A DNA stretch of 64,000 nucleotides. It comes from JAUVPY01 sp034412795 (GTDB lineage Bacteria; Chloroflexota; Anaerolineae; 4572-78; NAK82). How positions within the stretch are numbered: position 1 is the first letter of the stretch; every line of letters starts with the position of its first letter. Positions 34,316-43,050 of this stretch are shown piece by piece. The notes under the pieces were generated by a model. The model was given only the letters and a program-made list of their open reading frames with translations. It had not been told where the DNA came from and made no database searches. The stretch lies in NCBI GenBank assembly GCA_034412795.1, contig DAOUMD010000044.1, positions 1-64,000 on the forward strand. Reading direction: 5' to 3'. The position numbers were made by a program, and so were the translations under genes.

Positions 34316-35329
34316 ATGGATCTTAAAACCACCTATATGGGCCTGGATCTCAAGAACCCGATAGTGCCGTCCGCGTCACCCCTGTCCGAGAATCTGGGCA
34401 ACATCCGTCGTATGGAGGACGCAGGCGCTTCCGCTGTGGTGATGTATTCTCTGTTTGAGGAACAAATTACCCTGGAAAGTCACCAACTGGACCATTACTT
34501 GAGTTATGGGACCGAAGGCTTCGCCGAAGCCTTGAGTTACTTCCCGGACATGGAGACCTACAAGGTGGGTCCAGACGACTACCTGGATCGGATCCGCCAG
34601 ACCAAAGAAGCCGTGGATATTCCCATCATCGGCAGCCTCAATGGGGTCTCGACCGGCGGATGGATCGAATACGCCCGCAAAATCGAAGAGGCCGGCGCCG
34701 ACGCATTGGAGTTGAACGTCTACTACATCCCGACCGACCTCAATATGACCGGCTCCGAGGTGGAGCAGATGTATCTGGACGTCCTGCGCGATGTAAAAGA
34801 GGTCGTCTCCATCCCGGTCGCTATGAAACTGAGTCCTTACTTCAGCGCCACCGCGAACATGGCACATCGGCTGGTCGAAGGGGGTGCAGATGCTCTGGTC
34901 TTCTTCAATCGTTTTTACCAGCCTGATTTTGACCTGGAAAATCTGGAGGTGGTGCCGCGCATCGTGTTGAGCAGCGCCTACGAATTAACCCTTCCTCTAC
35001 GCTGGATCGCCATCCTCTACGGACGAGTGCCAGCGGACTTTGCCATTACCAGCGGAGTTCACACCGTCGAGGAAGTGCTCAAGGGATTGATGGCTGGCGC
35101 TAAGGTCACCATGATGACCTCGGAACTGTTAAAGAATGGCATACCGCGCATTGGCCAAATCCTCGAAGGTATGGTCCAATGGATGGAAGAGTACGAATAT
35201 GAGTCAGTGGTCCAGATGCAGGGCAGCATGAGCCAGAAAAATGTGGGCGAACCGGCTGCCTTTGAGCGGGCCAACTATATGAAGATGCTCAGCTCTTGGC
35301 GCCCTGAACCGGGCGGCAAGCTTGTCTGA
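34316..35329 (+). CDS. Dihydroorotate dehydrogenase-like flavoprotein
   Basis: 337 residues, FMN-binding TIM barrel of the DHOD superfamily. Seen: MDLKTTYMGLDLKNPIVPSASPL, IPIIGSLNGVSTGGWIEYARKIEEAGADALELNVY, VSIPVAMKLSPYFSATANMAHRLVEGGADALVFFNRF and FAITSGVHTVEEVLKGLMAGAKVTMMTSELLKNG, giving the usual FMN phosphate site. It is not the pyrimidine enzyme proper: family members of this type lie directly after nifJ in many bacteria and have no settled function. The 82-base gap to nifJ is mostly the hairpin repeat. No pyrimidine biosynthesis genes are in the window. Confidence 0.85.
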   Translation: MDLKTTYMGLDLKNPIVPSASPLSENLGNIRRMEDAGASAVVMYSLFEEQITLESHQLDHYLSYGTEGFAEALSYFPDMETYKVGPDDYLDRIRQTKEAVDIPIIGSLNGVSTGGWIEYARKIEEAGADALELNVYYIPTDLNMTGSEVEQMYLDVLRDVKEVVSIPVAMKLSPYFSATANMAHRLVEGGADALVFFNRFYQPDFDLENLEVVPRIVLSSAYELTLPLRWIAILYGRVPADFAITSGVHTVEEVLKGLMAGAKVTMMTSELLKNGIPRIGQILEGMVQWMEEYEYESVVQMQGSMSQKNVGEPAAFERANYMKMLSSWRPEPGGKLV

Positions 35330-35583
35330 GGCTGAGTACCTATCTAGGTAGTGTTGGCATTTGCGTATTCCCAGAGGTGCATTCAGCTATTTGTTGAGGG
35401 GTTCTAGGCGCAAAGACTCAAATGTCAACACGGCCTAACCAAATATAGGGGGCGCGGCCTTGATCTGTCTTGCCTGCCCTTCGTCCCACTCACCTGCTTA
35501 CGTGCACGCAGATGGGGCATTTGGGACTCGGCAGGTTGGATCGGAGTCGCGCTCCTACGATTCTTCTGGAATGGAGGTATTGT

Positions 35584-35622
35584 TTGACGCTTCGGCATCC
35601 CAATGATATGATAGGCAGATTA
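35584..35622 (+). promoter_or_regulatory. Promoter of the THEP1 gene, start nearly leaderless
   Basis: TTGACG, 17 bases, TATGAT (35607-35612), then nine bases to the ATG at 35622. There is no ribosome site. In the rest of the 292-base gap before it (35330-35583) I see nothing. Confidence 0.6.
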
Positions 35623-36155
35623 TGAGCTCCCATTTATTGCTCACAGGTCCACCTCGCGTGGGCAAAACTTCCCTCGTCGTTCGCGCCCTTGACAGCCTGC
35701 CGCTGGAGACTGCATGTGGCTTTGTCACCCGTGAACTACGGCGCGACGGCCGACGGGTGGGCTTCGCTGTGGAAACGCTGACCGGCCAATCGGCAGTACT
35801 GGCCCACGTAGACATTCAAAGTCCACATCGCGTCGGCCGCTACCGAGTGGACCTGGCTGCCTTCGAGTCAACCGCCTTGCCAACTATAGACCCGGCGCGT
35901 GTCACCGCACCCCTTATCGTCATCGACGAGATCGGCAAAATGGAATGTTTCTCAGACCGTTTTCGAGAGTTGGTCATAGCTGCGCTAAATTCAGATCGAG
36001 CGGTCCTGGCTACCATTGCCTTGCGTGGTAATCGCTTCATCGAAAGCTTGAAGGCCCGACCCGAGATAACCTTGCTACACGTTACCCAACAGAACCGTGA
36101 TCGGTTGGCGGGCCAGGTGGTTAGTTGGGTGAGGGAGGTATTGGCTGGTGCCTGA
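35622..36155 (+). CDS. THEP1-type nucleoside-triphosphatase
   Basis: 177 residues. P-loop hydrolase of the THEP1 family (nucleoside triphosphate phosphohydrolase with broad NTP use). Seen: LLLTGPPRVGKTSLV (Walker A), ACGFVTRELRRDGRRVGFAVETL (the family's strand pair), LIVIDEIGKMECFSDRFRELV (Walker B plus the IGKME motif) and LATIALRGNRFIESL. Length fits. It overlaps the phosphoesterase gene by 8 bases, so the pair is probably co-translated; both may work in nucleotide or phosphoester clean-up. Confidence 0.9.
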   Translation: MSSHLLLTGPPRVGKTSLVVRALDSLPLETACGFVTRELRRDGRRVGFAVETLTGQSAVLAHVDIQSPHRVGRYRVDLAAFESTALPTIDPARVTAPLIVIDEIGKMECFSDRFRELVIAALNSDRAVLATIALRGNRFIESLKARPEITLLHVTQQNRDRLAGQVVSWVREVLAGA

Positions 36156-36759
36156 TCGCCGCCAGAAGGGGGACACTGCCATCATCGGTGTGCTCTCCGA
36201 CACTCATTTGCCCTATCGCATGCAACGTCTCCCAGATCAGGTCTTCCACATCTTTCAGGACGTTGATCTCATCATACACGCGGGCGACGTGGATCGCATT
36301 GACCAGTTGAATGACCTTGCTGCGCTGGCCCCACTCCACGCGGTACGTGGTAATCTGCATTTTGCTGATCTGAGTGATGGAGGACGTGATCTGCCGGTTG
36401 ATGTGAACCTGGCAGTTGCTGGTCGTAGCGTCGTCGTCAACCACGGCGGTTGGACTGGCTTGTTGTCAGTGGCTGGTGATTGGTTTGTAGAAGGTGTTGT
36501 CAGTCCGGGCGGGCATCGGCTTAATGTGCGCATTGCTGATAGGCTGGCTCGACTGTATCCTCAAGCCGACGTTATTATCTTTGGGCATACCCACCGGCCA
36601 TACCAGGGTTGGCATAACGGCATTTTTCTTTTTAACCCTGGCGCCGTTTGTCCTGCCGTGGGACGGACTACGTCGGTGGGCATACTTTACCTGGGACCTG
36701 ATACCGTTGAGGCTCAGATCATCCCTCTGGCCTCTGTAGATCCGATTTTCGAGGAGTGA
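36148..36759 (+). CDS. YfcE/MJ0936-type metallophosphoesterase
   Basis: 203 residues, GTG start overlapping the THEP1 gene. Calcineurin-like fold with two metals. Seen: GVLSDTHLP (D-x-H), LIIHAGDVD (GD), AVRGNLHFAD (GN, with Leu-His where most have Cys-Asp), VVVNHGG and VIIFGHTHRPYQG (GHTH), then LFNPGAVCPA. All canonical metal ligands can be found. The family hydrolyses phosphodiesters of unknown physiological identity. Cytoplasmic. Confidence 0.9.
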   Translation: MPDRRQKGDTAIIGVLSDTHLPYRMQRLPDQVFHIFQDVDLIIHAGDVDRIDQLNDLAALAPLHAVRGNLHFADLSDGGRDLPVDVNLAVAGRSVVVNHGGWTGLLSVAGDWFVEGVVSPGGHRLNVRIADRLARLYPQADVIIFGHTHRPYQGWHNGIFLFNPGAVCPAVGRTTSVGILYLGPDTVEAQIIPLASVDPIFEE

Positions 36760-36855
36760 GATACGCCCCCCACGTGTTGGACGGAGCCGCACCTGGGGGT
36801 GCTGGCTCCTCAAATATGGATCTATTGTGTCTGATAGGTGGACAGGAGAACCTGA

Positions 36856-38076
36856 TTGGCTCAAGCTACTACTCCCCTCAGAGAAGACTCATCGGCTGCA
36901 CGTCCGGTCGCCAGCGGATTGCCTCTTCAGATCGGGGCAGCGACATTGGCTCGCCTGATTATCAATACCTCCAAACGTTTCCCCTACACCTTTGCAGTGG
37001 CACTCAGCCGAGGACTGGGCGTGCCTATAACCGGTATCACCTCCCTTATTGCCGTTAACCAGGCGACCGGTATATTGAGCCCAGTCTTTGGACCCTTGGG
37101 TGACCGGTGGGGCTACCGGCTGATGATGCTGGCCGGGTTGGGTATATTGGCCGTGGGCATGTTGGCCGGTGGTCTGGTGCCGGTATACCCGGTGATACTG
37201 CTGGCTCTCTTTTCGGTCGGATTGGGCAAAAGCTGGTTCGATCCTGCTCTACAGTCTTACATTGGTGAAAGGGTGCCCTATCAGCGCCGCGGGCTGGCCA
37301 TGGGCGTGGCGGAGTTTTCCTGGGCCGGGAGTGCGCTGGTGGGCATCCCGCTTGTTGGCCTGCTGATTACGCGACTGGGATGGCGTTCGCCCTTTCTTGT
37401 GCTGGGTGGGCTGGCCTTGCTGGGCGTCGTCGCACTGGCGCGCCTCATCCCTCGGGATGATCGTCGCAAACTCGGTGCCGGGAGCACACTAAGTTTCCGG
37501 GAGTCGTGGCAGCGGCTGAGTCGGGAGCGGGCTGCTCTTGGATCGCTTGGCTTCAGCTTGCTGATCACGGCTGCCAACGATAACTTGTTCGTGATCTATG
37601 GCATCTGGCTGGAGTCGTCCTTTGGCCTGAGTATTTTGGCTCTCGGGGCAGCGACCGTGGTCATTGGACTGGCCGAGTTGCTGGGCGAGGGACTTACCGC
37701 CTTTATCGCCGACCGGTTGGGGCTAAAGCGGGCGCTGTTCACCGGTCTGGTGCTGTCGGCATTAAGCTACGTCCTGCTCCCATTCGTGGGACATACCTTG
37801 TCTTTGGCGTTGGCCGGATTGTTTGTCGCGTTTATCACCTTCGAATTCACCGTCGTCACCGGCATATCCCTCTTTACCGAAATCTTGCCCGGCGCGCGGG
37901 CGACAATGATGTCTTCGAATCTGGCAGCCATGGGCGTTGGCCGGATGATTGGCGCTCTTATGGGAGGCGCGGTATGGCTGGCCGGCGGGTTACCGGCGAT
38001 CGGTTTAGTGTCGGCCGTCGTTTGTGGGTCGGCACTGGTCTGCCTGATCTGGGGCCTGCGCCACTGGCGTGCTTGA
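36856..38076 (+). CDS. MFS transporter
   Basis: 406 residues with a TTG start, supported by CAGGAG eight bases upstream. About twelve helices: LARLIINTSKRFPYTFAVALSRGLGV, YRLMMLAGLGILAVGMLAGGLVPVYP, LALFSVGLGKSWFDPALQSYIG, RSPFLVLGGLALLGVVALARLI and so on, with MFS loops LGDRWGYRL and ADRLGLKRAL. The shape is that of a drug/metabolite:H+ antiporter, substrate unknown. It follows the phosphoesterase by 96 bases. Confidence 0.85.
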   Translation: MAQATTPLREDSSAARPVASGLPLQIGAATLARLIINTSKRFPYTFAVALSRGLGVPITGITSLIAVNQATGILSPVFGPLGDRWGYRLMMLAGLGILAVGMLAGGLVPVYPVILLALFSVGLGKSWFDPALQSYIGERVPYQRRGLAMGVAEFSWAGSALVGIPLVGLLITRLGWRSPFLVLGGLALLGVVALARLIPRDDRRKLGAGSTLSFRESWQRLSRERAALGSLGFSLLITAANDNLFVIYGIWLESSFGLSILALGAATVVIGLAELLGEGLTAFIADRLGLKRALFTGLVLSALSYVLLPFVGHTLSLALAGLFVAFITFEFTVVTGISLFTEILPGARATMMSSNLAAMGVGRMIGALMGGAVWLAGGLPAIGLVSAVVCGSALVCLIWGLRHWRA

Positions 38077-38150
38077 GTGTGGAAATGCGAAAGCAGGTAT
38101 TTGACTCTTTAACGTACTTGCCGACTATCCACACAAGTGGTACGATAGTT

Positions 38151-38173
38151 ACGCAATACGCAATACACAATAC
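38151..38173. repeat. Short tandem repeat (CGCAATA word)
   Basis: Three tandem copies of a CAATACG/CAATACA 7-8-mer word directly before the ribosome site of the next gene. Same style as the AAATATC and CCAATCA word repeats. Confidence 0.6.
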
Positions 38174-38185
38174 AGGGGTGCCCAT

Positions 38186-39016
38186 ATGCTTCGAATAAGC
38201 CAATATCATCGACCTGAGACTCTGGATGACGCGCTGGTACTTCTGCGGCGTGACGAGACTACCGTGCCCTTGGCTGGGGGTACCAGCTTGCTGCCCCCGC
38301 GCGATCCTCATGTTCAGACTTTCGTGGACCTGCAAGCTCTGGGACTGGACGAGTTATCGGTCGAAGGATTCCATTTACACATTGGCGCGATGGTTCCTTT
38401 GCAGCGCCTGGTCGAGTCCCCGGAGGTAGGCGAATTCCTGGCCGAGGCGGCCCGCTTGCAGGGTCCACTCACCTATCGCAACGCAGCTACTGTAGGGGGT
38501 ATCATCGCCACCGGCGATCCCCTTTCGCATCTGCTCATCGCACTGTTGGCTCTTGATGCAGAGGTTCATCTGCGTCTGCCAGACCCGGCCACCGTCAGTC
38601 TGGATCGTATCCTGGACGCCCCGAACAAGTTTCTAGACGGCGGGCTTATCACCGGTATCACCGCTCTGTCGCCAGACGGTGCCCCCGGCACATTGATGGC
38701 TCGCGTGGCGCGTACCCCCCGCGATAAGCCGATTGTGGCCGTGGCCGTTCGCGTCACCCGCGATGGGGATCTTCTGTGCGGCGGTGTGCGCATCGCGCTG
38801 GCTGGTGTCGCCGACCGCCCCATCTGCGCTTATGAGGTCGAAGACCGGCTGAAAGGACAACTGTATGAAAAGAGGTTGGTAGATGTAGCGGTGAAGACTC
38901 TTGTAGACCATCTGGATCCACCATCCGATTTCAGGGGAAGCAGCGAATATCGGCGCGAAATGGCTGCCGTCCTCACCCGGCGTGCGCTGCTGGAGGCGTG
39001 TGAAAAGCTGGGGTAA
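38186..39016 (+). CDS. FAD-binding subunit of a molybdenum hydroxylase
   Basis: 276 residues, CoxM/XdhB-type medium subunit carrying FAD between the iron-sulfur domain and NAD or another acceptor. Seen: YHRPETLDDALVLL, VPLAGGTSLLP (FAD pyrophosphate loop), LHIGAMVPLQRL, LTYRNAATVGGIIATGDPLSHLLIALLALDAEV (second FAD motif, usually N-x-x-T-x-G-G), and C-terminal CO_deh_flav_C-like IALAGVADRPICAYEVEDRL. The operon partner is the fused 1014-residue subunit at 39848, separated from it by an unrelated MNT-HEPN gene. Confidence 0.9.
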   Translation: MLRISQYHRPETLDDALVLLRRDETTVPLAGGTSLLPPRDPHVQTFVDLQALGLDELSVEGFHLHIGAMVPLQRLVESPEVGEFLAEAARLQGPLTYRNAATVGGIIATGDPLSHLLIALLALDAEVHLRLPDPATVSLDRILDAPNKFLDGGLITGITALSPDGAPGTLMARVARTPRDKPIVAVAVRVTRDGDLLCGGVRIALAGVADRPICAYEVEDRLKGQLYEKRLVDVAVKTLVDHLDPPSDFRGSSEYRREMAAVLTRRALLEACEKLG

Positions 39017-39026
39017 ATGCTACGAT

Positions 39027-39863
39027 ATGAGCGACGTTATTTCAGTTCTCGATCTTCAAACCAAATACGACGAGGCCACCCGCCGAGCTGTAACGATTCT
39101 TAAAGGATCGAACCCGCTGAGAATCATCCGCTTCGGTTCGGCAGCCTGGGGTCCGCTGCATAAAGACAGCGACCTGGATTTATGCGTGGTTGTTGAGCGA
39201 ACCGGTGAGCGCCACATTCGAGACATATGGCGCGATTTGAGCAAATCGCTCTGGGACCAGTATAGGCCAGATGATGTAGAGATACAGCTCCACGTCTATT
39301 ATCGGGATACATTTGAGGATTATCTCTGCCGCGAGGATCCTTTCTTGAGTGAAATAGTCAAGGGAGAGGTAGTCTACGAGGCATCAGGCGAGGTGCATAA
39401 ATTACTGAGGGAGCCGTCCGCCTCTTATGGTCCCAGCCGTTTTGGGGAGTTGGCGCGAGTTTGGCTTGAGGCTGCCACACAGGATTTGGACCATGCGAGG
39501 TCAGCGCGGGAACTTGGCTTCTTTTCGCACGCTTGTTTTTCGTGCCAGCAAGCCGTGGAAAAAGCTCTCAAGGCTTACCTCTTTGCTCGGCGACAATCAC
39601 TTATTCGGACCCACGATCTGGTTAAACTGCAAAGCCACTGCATTACTTTCGACGAGTCTTTTGAGAATTTACGCGAGGCTTGCACAACTCTGAACGAGTA
39701 TTACACCGATACGCGCTATCCAGACACACTAAGATTTGGTGTCGCGTTTACTCGGAAGGAGGCTGATGTGGCCCTAACGTGTGTTGAGACCGCACTTGGT
39801 TTTATCCGTCCTCGGATAAAATACCTGCTCGACGAAGAGGCAGAACGATGGAAATCAACCTGA
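39027..39863 (+). CDS. MNT-HEPN fusion (minimal nucleotidyltransferase plus HEPN domain)
   Basis: 278 residues from the ATG at 39027 (the frame is open to 38982). N-terminal nucleotidyltransferase: RIIRFGSAAWGPLHKDSDLDLCVV, the GS-x-D-x-D signature. C-terminal HEPN domain: ATQDLDHARSARELGFFSHACFSCQQAVEKALKAYLFA followed by RQSLIRTHDLVKL, which contains an R-x6-H resembling the HEPN RNase motif. Split MNT/HEPN pairs are toxin-antitoxin modules in which MNT modifies HEPN; fused forms also exist as stand-alone proteins. Here the gene lies between two subunit genes of a molybdenum hydroxylase, 10 bases after one and overlapping the other by 16. No second toxin or antitoxin gene is nearby. Confidence 0.87.
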   Translation: MSDVISVLDLQTKYDEATRRAVTILKGSNPLRIIRFGSAAWGPLHKDSDLDLCVVVERTGERHIRDIWRDLSKSLWDQYRPDDVEIQLHVYYRDTFEDYLCREDPFLSEIVKGEVVYEASGEVHKLLREPSASYGPSRFGELARVWLEAATQDLDHARSARELGFFSHACFSCQQAVEKALKAYLFARRQSLIRTHDLVKLQSHCITFDESFENLREACTTLNEYYTDTRYPDTLRFGVAFTRKEADVALTCVETALGFIRPRIKYLLDEEAERWKST

Positions 39864-42800
39864 GGATCAACGCTGAAGACAAAACCTTCCAGGTTGCGCC
39901 GGGTGACCTGCTGCTGGACCTGCTGCGCCGCGAAGGCTATTTTGGCGTCAAGCACGGCTGTGAAGACGGCACGTGCGGGGCCTGCACCGTGCTCGTAAAC
40001 GGCACGCCCCGCACCAGTTGCACCATGCTGGCCGCCCAGGCAGACGGCGCCGAAATCACCACCATTGAAGGTGTGGCCCATATCGCCCCCGATGGGCAGG
40101 GTCCCAGCCAGGGCTGGCGCGGAAACGTGGACCTGCATCCCATTCAGCAGGCCTTTGTAGAGACGGGCGCCATCCAATGCGGTTATTGCACGCCGGCCAT
40201 GATTCTGGCCGCCAAAGTCTTGCTGGAAACTGAGCCTGACCCCACTGAAGACCAGGTGCGTGACGCGTTGAGTGGTATGCTCTGCCGCTGCACAGGTTAC
40301 GTCAAACCGGTACAGGCCGTGTTACGGGCGGCGGCCGTGTTGCGCGGCGAGGAGGTGCCGCCTATTGATGGCGGAGATGGGACCATCCCCGCCCCGCCGG
40401 GCCTCTTCGAACCGCCGTCCTCGCCCGAGGAGATGGGGCCCGAGCCGGTCGGCGGTGGTGATCTGGCACTGAAGACGACTCCTATGCCCACCATGGTGGT
40501 TGCGCCCGAGACCGACCGCCTGCGCGTGGTTGGCAAGCCGGAACCCAAAGTAGATGCCGTCAAACTGGTGCAGGGCAAGCCGGCTTTTGCCGCCGATGTG
40601 GAGATGCGCGGTATGCTCATCGGCAAGCTGCTGCGCAGCCCCTACGCCCACGCTCGCATTCGGGGCATCGACGTCAGCCGGGCGCGTGCCTTGCCCGGCG
40701 TCCACGCCGTGTTGACCTATGAGGATGTGCCGCGCGTGGCCCACTCCACGGCGGGCCAGAGCCACCCCATCCCTGGTCCCTTGGACTCCTTCAGCTTTGA
40801 CACCAAAGTGCGCTACGTTGGCGACCGGGTGGCAGCCGTCGCTGCTGAGACCGAAGAAATCGCCGAAGATGCCCTCCGCCTCATTGAAGTGGACTACGAA
40901 GTGCTGCTTGCCATCCTCGACCCGCGTGACGCCCTCGACAACCTGGTAATCATCCACGACGAGCCGGACTACGTGGATTTCGCCCACTCCGATCCTAAAC
41001 GTAACCTGGCCGCCCAGTTGCGCATTGACCTGGGAGACGTAGATCGGGCAATAGAGGAAGCAGATCACGTCTTTGAGGCGGAATATAGCGTGCAGCGTGT
41101 TCAGCAGGCTCCTATTGAGCCTTTCGTGTGTATTACCCATTGGGACGAGGACGATCGTCTGGTTATCCGTACCTCTACCCAGGTGCCCTTCCATATCCGG
41201 CGTATGCTGGCTCCTGTCCTGGGGTTGCCGGTCAAACGCATCCGGGTCATCAAGCCGCGCATCGGCGGCGGCTTTGGTAACAAGCAGGAGGTGATGATCG
41301 AGGACGCCTGCGCTCACTTGACCATCGCTACCGGGCGCCCGGTGAAGATGGAATACACCCGTGAAGAGCAGTTCACCGGCAGCACCAGTCGCCACCCGAT
41401 GATCCTAAGGATGCGCACCGGTGTGATGGATGACGGAACTGTCGTCGCCAATGAGATGATTGTCCTCACCGACACCGGTGCCTATGGCAACCACGCCCTG
41501 ACTGTCACCGGAAATACCGGCCACAAGGCGATGAGCCTCTATAACGCCCCCAATGTTCGCTTCCACGCCGATATCGTGTACACCAACCAGCCAACCTCTG
41601 GCGCTTACCGGGGTTATGGCGTGCCCCAGGGCTTCTGGGCAGTCGAGTCTCATATGGAGCGTATCTGTCGCCAGATGGGCTGGGATCCCATCGAGTTCCG
41701 GCTCAAGAACGCGGTGAAGGCGGGAGACGAGCACCCGCTTAGCAAAGTCTGGAGCGAGGGACGCGAGCCCAAGCCGGAAGTCATCCAGACTTGTGGCTTG
41801 CCGGAGGCCGTGCAGCGTGGCGCAGAACGCTTCGGCTGGCGCCAGAGCACATCTCAAATCACCAATCACCAATCTCCAATCTCCAACGACTATCACCTGA
41901 TCTCCGGTGAACCTCATTTACGCAGGGGCCAGGGGGTCGCCATGGTGATGCAGGGCACGGCGATACCTTACCTGGACATGGGTGCGGCCAGCATTAAGAT
42001 GAACGACGACGGCAGTTTTAACTTGTTGGTCGGCGCCACCGACTTGGGCACCGGCTCCGATACCGTGCTGGCCCAGATGGTGGCCGAAGTGCTCGGATGC
42101 CCCCTGGAAGATGTCATCGTTTATTCGTCCGACACCGATTTCACTCCGTTTGACAAAGGAGCCTATGCTAGCAGCACCACTTATATCAGTGGCGCCGCCG
42201 CTGTGCGCGCTGCGGAACAGGTGGCGGTGCAAATTCGGACCCGCGCCGCCAGGATGTTGGGAGATGCTGCGGGGGATTCTGAGTCTTCCTGGCAGCCACA
42301 CGACATTGATCTGTATGATCGCCGGGCTTGGGCGCCCGGCGGCCGGAGCGTGAGTCTCGAGGAGGTCGCCCTGCATACGCTGCACAGCGAAGATCAGCAC
42401 CAGATCATGGGCGTCGGCTCCTATGTGAGCCCCGTCAGCCCGCCCCCCTTCGCTGCCCAGTTCGCCGAGGTGACGGTCGACACCGACACCGGCCAGGTAA
42501 CGGTTGATCGGCTGCTAATGGCCCTCGACTGTGGCATCATCGTTAACCCAACCACGGCCGGTGGCCAGGTCGAAGGCGGCATGGCTCAGGCCCTGGGCTA
42601 TGCCGTCAGCGAGGAGATGGTCTTCGACCAGTACGGGCGCCTGGTCAACCCTCGCTTTGGCGACTACCGCATCTTCAGCGCCGACGAAATGCCCGAAATG
42701 GATGTTGTGTTCGTCGAGACCTATGAGCCCAGTCATCCCTTCGGTGTAAAAGCCGTGGCTGAAATCCCCCTGGACGGCGTGGCACCCGCCGTGGGCAACG

Positions 42801-42892
42801 CCGTGTATGATGCCATCGGGGTCCAGATCCCCGATATCCCTCTTACGCCGGAGAAGGTGTGGCGAGCACTGCCTGAGGAAGGCGAAAAGTAG
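39848..42892 (+). CDS. Fused 2Fe-2S and molybdopterin subunit of xanthine dehydrogenase-like enzyme
   Basis: 1014 residues. First 2Fe-2S domain: C38, C43, C46 and C58 (HGCEDGTCGACTVLVNG). Second: C111, C114, C146 and C148 (IQCGYCTPAM, LCRCTGYV). A Pro-rich linker (about 175-220) leads to the aldehyde oxidase hammerhead domain (about 225-330) and the molybdopterin-binding domains. Motifs RIGGGFGNKQEV, SGAYRGYGVPQGFWAVESHMERI and the likely catalytic Glu in KAVAEIPLDGVAPAVGNAVYDA are of xanthine dehydrogenase/purine-hydroxylase type, not CO dehydrogenase (no AYRCSFR). Small and large subunits, normally separate in bacteria, are joined here; the FAD subunit is at 38186. A word-type repeat encodes about residues 669-680 in frame. 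Substrate probably an N-heterocycle. Confidence 0.9.
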   Translation: MEINLRINAEDKTFQVAPGDLLLDLLRREGYFGVKHGCEDGTCGACTVLVNGTPRTSCTMLAAQADGAEITTIEGVAHIAPDGQGPSQGWRGNVDLHPIQQAFVETGAIQCGYCTPAMILAAKVLLETEPDPTEDQVRDALSGMLCRCTGYVKPVQAVLRAAAVLRGEEVPPIDGGDGTIPAPPGLFEPPSSPEEMGPEPVGGGDLALKTTPMPTMVVAPETDRLRVVGKPEPKVDAVKLVQGKPAFAADVEMRGMLIGKLLRSPYAHARIRGIDVSRARALPGVHAVLTYEDVPRVAHSTAGQSHPIPGPLDSFSFDTKVRYVGDRVAAVAAETEEIAEDALRLIEVDYEVLLAILDPRDALDNLVIIHDEPDYVDFAHSDPKRNLAAQLRIDLGDVDRAIEEADHVFEAEYSVQRVQQAPIEPFVCITHWDEDDRLVIRTSTQVPFHIRRMLAPVLGLPVKRIRVIKPRIGGGFGNKQEVMIEDACAHLTIATGRPVKMEYTREEQFTGSTSRHPMILRMRTGVMDDGTVVANEMIVLTDTGAYGNHALTVTGNTGHKAMSLYNAPNVRFHADIVYTNQPTSGAYRGYGVPQGFWAVESHMERICRQMGWDPIEFRLKNAVKAGDEHPLSKVWSEGREPKPEVIQTCGLPEAVQRGAERFGWRQSTSQITNHQSPISNDYHLISGEPHLRRGQGVAMVMQGTAIPYLDMGAASIKMNDDGSFNLLVGATDLGTGSDTVLAQMVAEVLGCPLEDVIVYSSDTDFTPFDKGAYASSTTYISGAAAVRAAEQVAVQIRTRAARMLGDAAGDSESSWQPHDIDLYDRRAWAPGGRSVSLEEVALHTLHSEDQHQIMGVGSYVSPVSPPPFAAQFAEVTVDTDTGQVTVDRLLMALDCGIIVNPTTAGGQVEGGMAQALGYAVSEEMVFDQYGRLVNPRFGDYRIFSADEMPEMDVVFVETYEPSHPFGVKAVAEIPLDGVAPAVGNAVYDAIGVQIPDIPLTPEKVWRALPEEGEK
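41852..41886. repeat. Tandem-word repeat inside the xanthine dehydrogenase gene
   Basis: CAAATCACCAATCACCAAT followed by CTCCAATCTCCAA: a 7-mer word repeated about five times, in frame, coding for Gln/Ile/Thr/Asn/His/Ser residues unlike the surrounding protein. The same style of repeat is otherwise intergenic in this window. Confidence 0.75.
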
Positions 42893-42935
42893 CCAGGGGG
42901 AGCAAAGAGACGCCGCGCGCTTAATCGACTGCAAT

Positions 42936-42965
42936 TTGTGACACTTGTTGCTTTAGTGCTATAAT
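42936..42965 (+). promoter_or_regulatory. Candidate promoter before the 185-residue membrane protein
   Basis: TTGTGA, 18 bases, TATAAT. Predicted start near 42972, about 80 bases ahead of the GTG at 43051. Confidence 0.5.
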
Positions 42966-43050
42966 CCTTGCATCATTCTAGGGGGGACAAACCAAATCCA
43001 GCCCCTGCGCGTCGGGAACCGGGCAAGGGCTTAGGGGTGAATGTGATACT

